Shown piece after piece: positions 54,088 to 62,728 of a stretch of 64,000 nucleotides of DNA. This DNA comes from Flavobacterium defluvii (GTDB lineage: Bacteria > Bacteroidota > Bacteroidia > Flavobacteriales > Flavobacteriaceae), in contig NZ_FQWC01000011.1 in the NCBI RefSeq assembly GCF_900129555.1, forward strand, positions 1-64,000, in the 5' to 3' direction. Each line of letters opens with the position of its first letter. Positions within the stretch are counted from its first letter, which is position 1. Position numbers and translations under genes: made by a program. Under the pieces are notes generated by a model. It was not told the DNA's origin. It worked only from the letters and a program-made list of their open reading frames with translations, and searched no databases.

Positions 54088-55497
54088 ATGAATTCAGCAT
54101 TGTTTTACGGCATTTTACAGAAAAGATTTCCATTTGCACCAACTTACAAACAGGATATATTTTTTCAAAAAATTGCCATTTTTTTAACCGAACCGGTAAA
54201 CGACACAATTTTTGTTTTGAAAGGATACGCCGGAACGGGTAAAACCACTGTGATTTCGACTATCGTAAATAATCTTGGAGATATTAATAAAAAGTTTGTT
54301 TTGCTGGCACCAACAGGACGCGCCGCAAAAGTAATAGCAAACTATTCAAATACAGCGGCATTTACAATTCATAAAAAAATCTATTTTCCGAAAAAATCAT
54401 CGGGTGGAGGTGTGGCTTTTACCAAGCAGGTCAATAAACATAAAAACACCATTTTTATCGTCGACGAGGCTTCGATGATTTCAGATAGTACTCTTGACAG
54501 TGGTTCGCTTCTCGACGATTTGATTAATTATGTATATTCGGGAACAAACTGCAAAATGATTCTTTTAGGGGATACGGCACAGCTTCCTCCGGTAAATTTA
54601 GATATCAGCCCGGCTTTAGATATACATACTTTGGGTGTTCATTATGATAAAGAAATTGAACATATTGAACTTGATGAAGTAATGCGTCAGGAAGAGAGTT
54701 CGGGGATTTTATACAACGCAACCGAATTACGCGAACTTTTAAAAGAAAGTTTTATTACAGATTTTAAATTCAATGTCAAAAAATTCAAAGATATTGTTCG
54801 TCTGGTCGACGGTTATGATATTCAGGATGCCATAAATACAGCTTATAGTAATTATAGTATTGAAGATACTGCTTTTATCGTTCGTTCGAATAAACGAGCA
54901 AATCAATATAACGAACAAATCAGAACCCGGATTTTATTTAAAGAAAGTGAACTTTCTGTAGGTGATTTTTTGATGGTCGTAAAGAATAATTATTTCTGGC
55001 TGAAAGAAAGTGACGAAGCTGGATTCATTGCCAATGGTGATATTATTGAAGTTTTGGAACTTTTCGGTATCAAAGAATTATACGGTTTTAAATTTGCGAA
55101 AGTAAAAATAAGAATGGTCGATTATCCTAATCAAAAACCTTTTGAAACGGTTTTGATTTTGGATACTATAAAAAGCGAATCACCGTCGTTAACGTATGAA
55201 GAATCAAATCGTTTGTATGAAGAAGTAATGAAAGATTATGAAGATGAACCAACAAAGTATAAGAGATTCCAGAAAGTAAAAGAAAACGAATATTTTAACG
55301 GACTGCAGGTAAAATTTTCATACGCTATTACGTGTCATAAATCGCAGGGAGGGCAGTGGAATACGGTTTTTATCGAACAGCCTTATCTGCCAAACGGAAT
55401 CGATCATGATTATATCCGCTGGCTTTATACGGCTATGACGCGTGCTAAAAATAAGCTATATTTGATAGGATTTAAAGACGAAAGTTTTGAGGATTAG
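54088..55497 (+). CDS. RecD-like ATP-dependent DNA helicase
   Basis: 469 aa from ATG 54088 (MNSALFYGILQKRFPFAPT), the start that fits Bacteroidota homologues; 54034 would add 18 residues. SF1 motifs: Walker A KGYAGTGKTTV, TGRAAKV, FIVDEASMIS (motif II), GDTAQLPPV (motif III) and YAITCHKSQGGQWNTV with YTAMTRAKNKL near the C-terminus. It likely works in DNA recombination or repair. Lacks the RecD N-terminal domain. Confidence 0.88.
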   Translation: MNSALFYGILQKRFPFAPTYKQDIFFQKIAIFLTEPVNDTIFVLKGYAGTGKTTVISTIVNNLGDINKKFVLLAPTGRAAKVIANYSNTAAFTIHKKIYFPKKSSGGGVAFTKQVNKHKNTIFIVDEASMISDSTLDSGSLLDDLINYVYSGTNCKMILLGDTAQLPPVNLDISPALDIHTLGVHYDKEIEHIELDEVMRQEESSGILYNATELRELLKESFITDFKFNVKKFKDIVRLVDGYDIQDAINTAYSNYSIEDTAFIVRSNKRANQYNEQIRTRILFKESELSVGDFLMVVKNNYFWLKESDEAGFIANGDIIEVLELFGIKELYGFKFAKVKIRMVDYPNQKPFETVLILDTIKSESPSLTYEESNRLYEEVMKDYEDEPTKYKRFQKVKENEYFNGLQVKFSYAITCHKSQGGQWNTVFIEQPYLPNGIDHDYIRWLYTAMTRAKNKLYLIGFKDESFED

Positions 55498-55506
55498 TTT
55501 TTTGAT

Positions 55507-55580
55507 AGCCACGAATCCACAAATTAATTTAAATACTTTGCGTATAGATTTTAAAAAATAAAATTCGTGGATTCGTGGCG
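55507..55580. repeat. Short palindromic element, GCCACGAATCCAC arms
   Basis: GCCACGAATCCAC (55508-55520) and GTGGATTCGTGGC (55567-55579) are perfect inverse copies of 13 bp around an AT-rich centre. Same family as 9621-9678. Lies 3' of the helicase gene. Confidence 0.8.
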
Positions 55581-55609
55581 GAAAATTTTGCTGTTTTAAA
55601 TACGAAAAA

Positions 55610-56440
55610 ATGACAACACTAAACGATTTACATTCGATTTCATCAACGTTTTCGAATACAGATAAAATGCCGGTTCTGTTTTTAGGACATGGCAGCCCAA
55701 TGAATGCCATTGAAGAAAATCAATTTGTAGAAGGTTTTCGTAACCTGGCAAAAACACTGCCTCAGCCCAATGCAATTTTGTGTGTTTCGGCGCATTGGTA
55801 TACAAAAGGCACAAAAGTAACTTCTATGGAAATGCCTAGAACGATTCATGATTTTGGAGGCTTTCCGCAAGCACTTTTTGATGTTCAGTATCCTGCAAAA
55901 GGAAGTCCTGAATTAGCTGTTGAAACCAAAAAAATATTAAACCCTGTTGAGGTTGAGTTAGATGAACACTGGGGTTTAGATCACGGTGCGTGGAGCGTAA
56001 TTAAACATTTATATCCCGATGCAAATGTTCCCGTAATTCAGTTAAGTATTGATTATACAAAATCCGGACAATATCATTTTGAGCTTGCGCAAAAGTTACA
56101 ATCATTGCGTCATAAAGGCGTTTTAATCATCGGAAGCGGGAATATTGTGCATAATCTTCGTTTGGTAGATTTTAGAAATTTTGATAAAGATAATTACGGT
56201 TACGATTGGGCAATTGAAGCCCGGGAAACCGTAAATAATTATTTACTGGATGGAAATTTTCAGCCTTTAATTGATTTCGAAAAAATGAATAAAGCAGTTC
56301 AAATTGCAATTCCAACTCCAGATCATTATCTGCCCTTATTGTACACTTTAGGTTTAAAAGAAAAATCAGAAGAATTGAGTTTATTTAATGATAAGCTTTT
56401 GGCTGGTTCATTGAGTATGACTTCTGTAAAAATAGTATAA
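55610..56440 (+). CDS. ygiD: 4,5-DOPA extradiol dioxygenase-like protein (YgiD family)
   Basis: 276 aa. The LigB-type metal site shows in FLGHGSPMNAIE, CVSAHWYTKG and LDHGAWSVIKHLYP, and IIGSGNIVHNLR matches the family. Members open catechol rings of DOPA-like compounds in vitro; the biological substrate is uncertain. It is cytoplasmic and stands alone. Confidence 0.87.
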   Translation: MTTLNDLHSISSTFSNTDKMPVLFLGHGSPMNAIEENQFVEGFRNLAKTLPQPNAILCVSAHWYTKGTKVTSMEMPRTIHDFGGFPQALFDVQYPAKGSPELAVETKKILNPVEVELDEHWGLDHGAWSVIKHLYPDANVPVIQLSIDYTKSGQYHFELAQKLQSLRHKGVLIIGSGNIVHNLRLVDFRNFDKDNYGYDWAIEARETVNNYLLDGNFQPLIDFEKMNKAVQIAIPTPDHYLPLLYTLGLKEKSEELSLFNDKLLAGSLSMTSVKIV

Positions 56441-56728
56441 TAGTATTTGTTTCCAATCGTTTTCCATTTTTGTGATAATGGTCTAAAAGTTTATAATCTG
56501 CACAATTTGTTAAAAAAATAAATTATTGAGATAGTAAAATGTTTCATGTAAATTTGTTTATTTTTACATAAGTAATTGTTTGTCAGTTGATTATTTTGTT
56601 TGTGTCTTCTTTTAAGTAGTTTTTAAATGCCTTTTGTGATTAACTGGTGATAATTTAAAAACGATAGAAGGTGTTTACAAATTAAGTAAGAGTGCGGCAT
56701 CAGCACTATAATCACTGATAAAACTAAG

Positions 56729-57541
56729 ATGAATCCAAACAAAGCATTATGGGAAAAAGGCGATTTTACGCGCGTTGCAGAATCTATGAGAGAAAGTGGT
56801 GCGGAATTGGTTGCTAAAATTGGAATTAAACAAAATAATAACGTTTTAGATCTAGGCTGTGGCGATGGTACTACCGCAATACCTTCGGCAAAATTAGGAG
56901 CCAATGTTCTAGGTGTTGATATAGCAAGAAATTTAGTTGAAGCGGGTAATCTTCGGGCAAAAAAGGAAGGATTGGATAATATTGTATTTCAAGAAGGTGA
57001 CGCAACCGATTTAAATGAGTTAAAAGATCAATCTTACGATGTTACGATGAGCATTTTTGGAGCAATGTTTGCTCCAAAACCTTTTGATGTAGCTAAAGAA
57101 ATGGTTCGTGTCACTAAGCCTGGAGGTAAAATTATTATGGGTAATTGGATACCGGGAGATCCAACATTGATTGCACAAATCTTGAAGATTAGTGCTGAAT
57201 TTACACCACCGCCTCCTGAGGGTTTTGTAAGCCCGATGCTTTGGGGTATTGAGGTTAACGTAATCGAAAGATTCACAAATGCGGGTGTTCCTAAAGAAAA
57301 GATTTCTTTTGAGAGAGATACCTTTACATTTAAAGCAGCATTCCCTCCTTCTGAGTGGCTACATCGATTAAAAACATACTATGGCCCAACTATGAATGCT
57401 TTTGAAGCTGCTGAACAAAATGGGAAAACTTCGGATTTGTATGCTAAACTTGAAGAGTTAGTTAATAGTCAAAACAAAAGTAATGACGCAAATTCTACAT
57501 TAATTCCCGCAACTTACCTTCGTGTTACAGTTTTGGTTTAA
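56729..57541 (+). CDS. Class I SAM-dependent methyltransferase
   Basis: 270 aa. Motif I NVLDLGCGDGTTAIPSAKLGANVLGVDIA, then EGDATDL, YDVTMSIFGAMFAPKPFDVAKEMVRVTKPGGKIIMGNW (motif III/IV). It resembles UbiE/Methyltransf_11 proteins acting on small molecules; the substrate is not known. The 288-bp upstream gap has no further gene. Confidence 0.85.
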   Translation: MNPNKALWEKGDFTRVAESMRESGAELVAKIGIKQNNNVLDLGCGDGTTAIPSAKLGANVLGVDIARNLVEAGNLRAKKEGLDNIVFQEGDATDLNELKDQSYDVTMSIFGAMFAPKPFDVAKEMVRVTKPGGKIIMGNWIPGDPTLIAQILKISAEFTPPPPEGFVSPMLWGIEVNVIERFTNAGVPKEKISFERDTFTFKAAFPPSEWLHRLKTYYGPTMNAFEAAEQNGKTSDLYAKLEELVNSQNKSNDANSTLIPATYLRVTVLV

Positions 57542-57736
57542 TTTTTTGTCTTAATAATAAAATAAGAAAGTTGGTAATTGATGGTAAATAGAAAATTCCT
57601 GAATACGATTTCCGTCCTTTACAGAAATAGAAAAACAGAAAATTTAAAAGTAATTTTTGCATATTTGCAAACACTTAAAAACAGTGAAAATTAAATTACT
57701 AAATTTTGAGTTTTTTAAACTCAGTAAAATATAAAA

Positions 57737-58471
57737 ATGAAAATAATAGCGGTAATTCCTGCACGATATGCTTCAACACGTTTTCCTGCAAAACTAATGC
57801 AGGATCTGGGAGGCAAAACAGTAATTTTAAGAACGTATGAAGCTGCTGTTTCGACAAAATTGTTTGACGATGTTTTTGTTGTAACCGATTCTGATTTGAT
57901 TTTTGACGAAATTATTTCGAAAGGCGGAAAAGCGATAATGAGTATTAAAGAGCATGAATCAGGAAGCGACCGAATTGCTGAAGCTGTAGCCAATCTTGAT
58001 GTTGATATTGTGGTGAATGTACAAGGAGACGAGCCTTTTACTGAAGCCGGGCCTTTGCAGCAGGTTTTATCGGTTTTTAAGGATGATAAAGATAAAAAAA
58101 TTGATTTAGCTTCATTAATGCGTGAAATTACAAATGAAGATGAAATCAATAATCCGAATAATGTAAAAGTGGTCGTAGACCAATCGCAGTTTGCTTTGTA
58201 TTTTTCCCGTTCGGTAATTCCGTATCCGAGAGAGAAAAATGCAGGAGTTCGTTATTTTCAGCACATCGGAATTTATGCTTTTAGAAAACAGGCTTTATTA
58301 GACTTTTACAGCCTTCCGATGAAATCTTTAGAAGCTTCTGAGAAGTTGGAGCAGTTACGTTATTTAGAGTTTGGAAAACGCATTAAAATGGTCGAAACAA
58401 CGCATGTTGGAATTGGAATTGATACTGCAGAGGATTTAGAAAAGGCCAGAGCGATGCTGAGAGATATTTAA
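57737..58471 (+). CDS. kdsB: 3-deoxy-manno-octulosonate cytidylyltransferase
   Basis: 244 aa. KdsB signatures: IAVIPARYASTRFPAKLMQDLGGK, VVTDSDLIFDEI, ESGSDRIAEAVA, VVNVQGDEPF and HIGIYAFRKQALLDF. It activates Kdo with CTP for lipopolysaccharide core synthesis. A strong terminator follows at 58549. Confidence 0.96.
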   Translation: MKIIAVIPARYASTRFPAKLMQDLGGKTVILRTYEAAVSTKLFDDVFVVTDSDLIFDEIISKGGKAIMSIKEHESGSDRIAEAVANLDVDIVVNVQGDEPFTEAGPLQQVLSVFKDDKDKKIDLASLMREITNEDEINNPNNVKVVVDQSQFALYFSRSVIPYPREKNAGVRYFQHIGIYAFRKQALLDFYSLPMKSLEASEKLEQLRYLEFGKRIKMVETTHVGIGIDTAEDLEKARAMLRDI

Positions 58472-58548
58472 TTATGGATTAATTTGATTCCATAATCTTG
58501 TCACATTTCTCCTTAGGCGTAATGTCAAACGCTGTACATGAAATATAG

Positions 58549-58577
58549 AAAAGCTCCAAAATGTTGGAGCTTTTTTT
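58549..58577. terminator. Convergent terminator between kdsB and the secreted unknown
   Basis: AAAAGCTCCAA - AATG - TTGGAGCTTTTTTT: 10-bp stem with A and T runs; it can serve both converging genes. Confidence 0.85.
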
Positions 58578-58593
58578 ATTAAAAGAAATAAGA

Positions 58594-59940
58594 TTAATAT
58601 ACAACAACCGAGGTAACTTTTCCATTTGTTCCATAAAACTGAGTGCTGGCAAGAAAGTATTCGCAAGTGTAATCAATAGAGAATATTTTTGTTTTTCCGG
58701 AAAAACCATCATTAAATGATGCAAAACATGAACCAGGTTTATTTGTTACTTCCTGATCAAAAGTAGAATCATTGAGTTCAAAGGCATTTGGATCAAATTT
58801 GATAATGACCAAAGGGAAAAATTGAATGCGGGTAGCGTTGTTGTTTTTAAAAGCTATTTCATAAGTTCCATTCTTGGTTTTGTATCTATTTGCCGAATAT
58901 TGATTTTTGTTTAAACCTTCACCAATGCTCATTTTGAAATTCTTAGCAATTGGTGCACCAAGATAGCTTTGTACTATTTCGTCGTTTTCTCCTATAAGAG
59001 AACGCAGTTTTATTTTATTTGGATGTTCTGCATGCCATTTTTTTACAGCTTCTTTTCTCTCTAAGCCAATTCTTATATTCTCAGCCTTAGAAAATTTATC
59101 ATACCATGCTTTGCAGGCATTGTTGTTGTAGTTGTAAAATTCAAGTAAATCTGTATGATACAATAACGAACAGGCATTTTCTGTATCACCCATTTCTATT
59201 CCTAATTTTGCTCTTTCTATTGTTGTATCTTTATAAGCATTTGGTTCCCATTTATTGTTATCGAAATAGTATTCAGCATATTCTTGTCTTTTTTTCAGGA
59301 TATTCAGCAGTTCATTTTTGTCAGCATTCGGATCGGCTTTTTTCTCTTTATAAATCTTTTTTATGCTGTCGTAACTAGCTGTGTTTTTTTCCTGATAAAC
59401 GGTAGAAATTTTGTATAAATTAGCAGCGTCAAACAGTATTACTTTCTTTTTCGAATCTTTGAGAATTGCGTTTATTTTTTCAGTATATCCAATAATTTCT
59501 TCTTTTTTAAAACCATTAAGGTATGCGTTAGATAAATGTTCGAGAGCTTTATAAAAATAATAACCTTCACTAAAGTCTCCGCTTTTAAATTCTCTTTCTC
59601 CACGTTCCAGCGACTTCATTGCAAAATCAAAATTTGTTTGTGACTGCAATTCAAAAGCTTCACGGTTGTTTTTGTCTAACAACAAGCTATTACGAAGATT
59701 ATCTACAGCATTTTGATATTTATGAGGATTATTATCAGGAGCTTCTAAATATCGTTTAGCGAGAAGTAAATAATAATTAGAATCTTTCTCCTTATTTCTA
59801 TAAGATGCGATAGGCTCAACAGCATAATAGGTTCCTCTTAAGTTGTATTCTGTATCAATGATTTCTGATGTTTGAGAATTTCCCTTTTGGATATTTAATA
59901 GTAATAAAAGTAGAATAAGGAATATTTTACTTGTTTTCAT
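58594..59940 (-). CDS. Secreted helical-repeat protein, unknown
   Basis: 448 aa with signal peptide (MKTSKIFLILLLLLLNIQKGNSQ). The central region (residues ~50-270) has TPR-like helix pairs (LLAKRYLEAPDNNPHKYQNAVDNLRNSLLLDKNNREAFE; SEGYYFYKALEHLSNAYLNGFK). The C-terminal ~150 residues form a beta-rich part including EIVQSYLGAPIAKNFKMSIGEGLNKNQYS. Extracytoplasmic; function unknown. Single gene between two terminators. Confidence 0.7.
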   Translation of the reverse strand: MKTSKIFLILLLLLLNIQKGNSQTSEIIDTEYNLRGTYYAVEPIASYRNKEKDSNYYLLLAKRYLEAPDNNPHKYQNAVDNLRNSLLLDKNNREAFELQSQTNFDFAMKSLERGEREFKSGDFSEGYYFYKALEHLSNAYLNGFKKEEIIGYTEKINAILKDSKKKVILFDAANLYKISTVYQEKNTASYDSIKKIYKEKKADPNADKNELLNILKKRQEYAEYYFDNNKWEPNAYKDTTIERAKLGIEMGDTENACSLLYHTDLLEFYNYNNNACKAWYDKFSKAENIRIGLERKEAVKKWHAEHPNKIKLRSLIGENDEIVQSYLGAPIAKNFKMSIGEGLNKNQYSANRYKTKNGTYEIAFKNNNATRIQFFPLVIIKFDPNAFELNDSTFDQEVTNKPGSCFASFNDGFSGKTKIFSIDYTCEYFLASTQFYGTNGKVTSVVVY

Positions 59941-60070
59941 AATGTAGAATAAAATTGTTTTTGGTTTAATTAGGTGCGACTAAAATAATATTTATTCTAC
60001 TTTATCTTGTTAAAATAAGATGGTTTTTTGATGGTTATTATTAACCAATTTGCTTTGAATTTGAGGAATT

Positions 60071-60104
60071 AAAAAAGCTCCAAAAATTAATTTGGAGCTT
60101 TTTT
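60071..60104. terminator. Terminator of the fused E1 dehydrogenase gene
   Basis: AAAAAAGCTCCAAA - AATTA - TTTGGAGCTTTTTT perfect hairpin with flanking A/T runs, just past the leftward stop at 60128. Confidence 0.88.
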
Positions 60105-60127
60105 AATATTTGAAATATTCTAAATTC

Positions 60128-62539
60128 TTAGTACAAAGCTGGAAATTTAGAAGGATTAACTTCATTCATCATGCTGTACACTTTCTCGAAAATATCTTCT
60201 GCAGATGGTTTAGAGAAATAATCGCCATCAGTTCCGTATGCTGGTCTGTGTGCTTTTGCAGCAAGCGTCTGCGGTTTACTGTCAAGATATTTATATGCAT
60301 CTTGTTCTTCCAGAATTTGCTGTAATATAAATGCTGAAGCTCCGCCCGGAACATCTTCATCAATAACTAAAAGACGATTTGTTTTAGCGATACTTTTTAC
60401 AATATCTTTATTAATATCAAACGGAAGTAAAGACTGAATATCAATAACTTCGCAGTCAATTCCTAAATCTAATAATTCATTAGCAGCCTGCTGAACCAAT
60501 CTTAAAGTCGATCCGTAAGAAACTAAAGTAATATCAGTTCCTTCTTTTAAAGTTTCAACAACACCAATTGGTGTTTTGAATTCACCAAAGTTTAAAGGCG
60601 TTTTTTCTTTTAAACGATATCCGTTCAAACATTCGATTACTAAAGCTGGTTCGTCACATTCTAAAAGAGTATTGTAGAAACCTGCAGCTTGTGTCATATC
60701 TCTCGGAACCAAAACATGAATTCCGCGAATAGCATTTATAATCATTCCCATTGGAGAACCAGAGTGCCAGATACCTTCTAAACGGTGTCCGCGGGTTCTG
60801 ATAATTAATGGCGCTTTTTGTTTTCCTACTGTTCTGTATTGCAGCGTGGCCAAATCATCACTCATGATTTGAATAGCATACAATAAATAATCAAGATATT
60901 GAATTTCTGCAATTGGGCGTAAACCTCTCAATGCCATACCAATTCCCTGACCAATAATAGTGGCTTCACGAATTCCGACATCGGCAACACGAAGTTCACC
61001 GTATTTTTCCTGCATGCCTTCAAGCCCCTGATTTACGTCTCCGATGTTTCCAACATCTTCTCCAAAAATCAAAGTTTCAGGATATTTGCTAAATAAAGCA
61101 TCAAAATTATCACGAAGAATCATTCTTCCGTCTAAATCAGGTTTTGCATCTTCTGCATATACAGGAAGTACTTTTTCTACTGAGAATACATTTTGAGGAG
61201 AATCTGAATGAAGGTTACTGCTGAATTTTTCCTGAGTAACTTCAATATAATTCGTAATCCAGTTTGATAAAAGAACTTTACTGTTTGGTACTTCTATAAA
61301 ACGAAGAATCTTTCTTGCATAAACCAGAATTTCTTTCTTTAAAGGTGCTTTTATAGCACTTAATTCTGAAATATATTTTTTGATTCTTTCTTTATGATTA
61401 ATGCTTGCTTCTGCAATTTGTTCCAATAATTCTAAAAGATTTTTTTGATCCTCAATTATTGGATTAATAAAATCATTCCAAGCTTCTTTTTTAGCTTCGA
61501 GAACTTCTTTTTTTAATTGAAAATCAAGCTCTGTTAATTCTTCCGGAGATGCAATGTTAATAGCAATCATCCATAAACGCATTTGACGAATACAGTCAAA
61601 ATCTCTTTCCCAGGCTAATCTTTCTGCGTTTTTATAACGTTCGTGAGAACCAGAAGTAGAGTGGCCTTGCGGCTGTGTTAATTCGTTTACGTGAATTAAA
61701 ACCGGGATATGTTCTTCGCGTGCAATTGCACCTGCTCTTTCGTAAGTCGAAACCAACTCTGCATAATCCCAGCCCTTTACTCTAAAAATTTCATAACCTT
61801 TAGAATCTTCATCTCTTTGATATCCTTTTAAGATTTCAGAAATGTTTTCTTTTGTAGTTTGATGTTTAGCATGAACCGAAATTCCGTATTCATCGTCCCA
61901 AACGCTCATTACCATCGGAACTTGTAAAACTCCGGCAGCATTTATGGTTTCAAAAAATAAACCTTCAGATGTACTTGCGTTTCCAATTGTCCCCCAGGCA
62001 ACTTCATCTCCGTTTACAGAAAATTTATCTTTAATAGTAATTCCGCTAACGTTTCTGTAAATTTTTGAAGCCTGAGCTAAACCCAATAATCTTGGCATTT
62101 GGCCAGCTGTAGGCGATATATCTGAACTTGAATTTTTTTGTTTTGTTAAGTCTTTCCAGGATCCGTCTTCGTTTAAACTATGCGTTACAAAGTGTCCGCC
62201 CATTTGTCTTCCGGCAGACATTGGATCGTATTCTAAATCAGTATGACCGTATAAACCAGCAAAAAATTGTTTAGCAGTTAATTCTCCAATCGCCATCATA
62301 AAAGTTTGATCGCGATAATAACCAGAGCGGAAATCCCCATTTTTAAAGGCCTTAGCCATGGCAAGCTGCGGAACTTCTTTTCCGTCGCCAAATATTCCAA
62401 ATTTGGCTTTTCCTGTCAATACTTCTTTACGACCTAAAAGACTACATTCACGGCTGGTTACAGCAATTCTGTAGTCATTCAATACCTCCGTTTTGAAATC
62501 TTCAAATGTTAAGGTAGTATTGCTTTTTTCTGTTATCAT
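60128..62539 (-). CDS. Fused alpha/beta E1 subunit of a 2-oxoacid dehydrogenase complex
   Basis: 803 aa. Residues ~1-330 are the alpha subunit (thiamine-diphosphate region GDEVAWGTIGNASTSEGLFFETINAAG; HATKHQTT-like VHAKHQTT; THSLNED). Residues ~465-803 are the beta subunit (FGEDVGNIGDVNQGLEGMQEKYG; HSGSPMGMIINAIRGIHVLVPRD; IDIQSLLPFD). Linker is ~130 helical residues. It decarboxylates a branched-chain 2-oxoacid or pyruvate for an E2/E3 complex not encoded here. Fusion of E1alpha and E1beta is typical of Bacteroidota. Confidence 0.9.
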   Translation of the reverse strand: MITEKSNTTLTFEDFKTEVLNDYRIAVTSRECSLLGRKEVLTGKAKFGIFGDGKEVPQLAMAKAFKNGDFRSGYYRDQTFMMAIGELTAKQFFAGLYGHTDLEYDPMSAGRQMGGHFVTHSLNEDGSWKDLTKQKNSSSDISPTAGQMPRLLGLAQASKIYRNVSGITIKDKFSVNGDEVAWGTIGNASTSEGLFFETINAAGVLQVPMVMSVWDDEYGISVHAKHQTTKENISEILKGYQRDEDSKGYEIFRVKGWDYAELVSTYERAGAIAREEHIPVLIHVNELTQPQGHSTSGSHERYKNAERLAWERDFDCIRQMRLWMIAINIASPEELTELDFQLKKEVLEAKKEAWNDFINPIIEDQKNLLELLEQIAEASINHKERIKKYISELSAIKAPLKKEILVYARKILRFIEVPNSKVLLSNWITNYIEVTQEKFSSNLHSDSPQNVFSVEKVLPVYAEDAKPDLDGRMILRDNFDALFSKYPETLIFGEDVGNIGDVNQGLEGMQEKYGELRVADVGIREATIIGQGIGMALRGLRPIAEIQYLDYLLYAIQIMSDDLATLQYRTVGKQKAPLIIRTRGHRLEGIWHSGSPMGMIINAIRGIHVLVPRDMTQAAGFYNTLLECDEPALVIECLNGYRLKEKTPLNFGEFKTPIGVVETLKEGTDITLVSYGSTLRLVQQAANELLDLGIDCEVIDIQSLLPFDINKDIVKSIAKTNRLLVIDEDVPGGASAFILQQILEEQDAYKYLDSKPQTLAAKAHRPAYGTDGDYFSKPSAEDIFEKVYSMMNEVNPSKFPALY

Positions 62540-62728
62540 AATCGTGTAGGGGTCATGTTGATGCTGCGAAATTACTTAAAAACAATCAATAATCATAATT
62601 CTTTAAAATAAATATAATTTAATTATTTGTATTTAAAATCAAAAAACTACGTATTTTATTTGTGTTATTTTTATTGTTTTTGTCTTTTTTGTGATAATAA
62701 TTTATGTTTTTGATTAAAATTTATTCAA

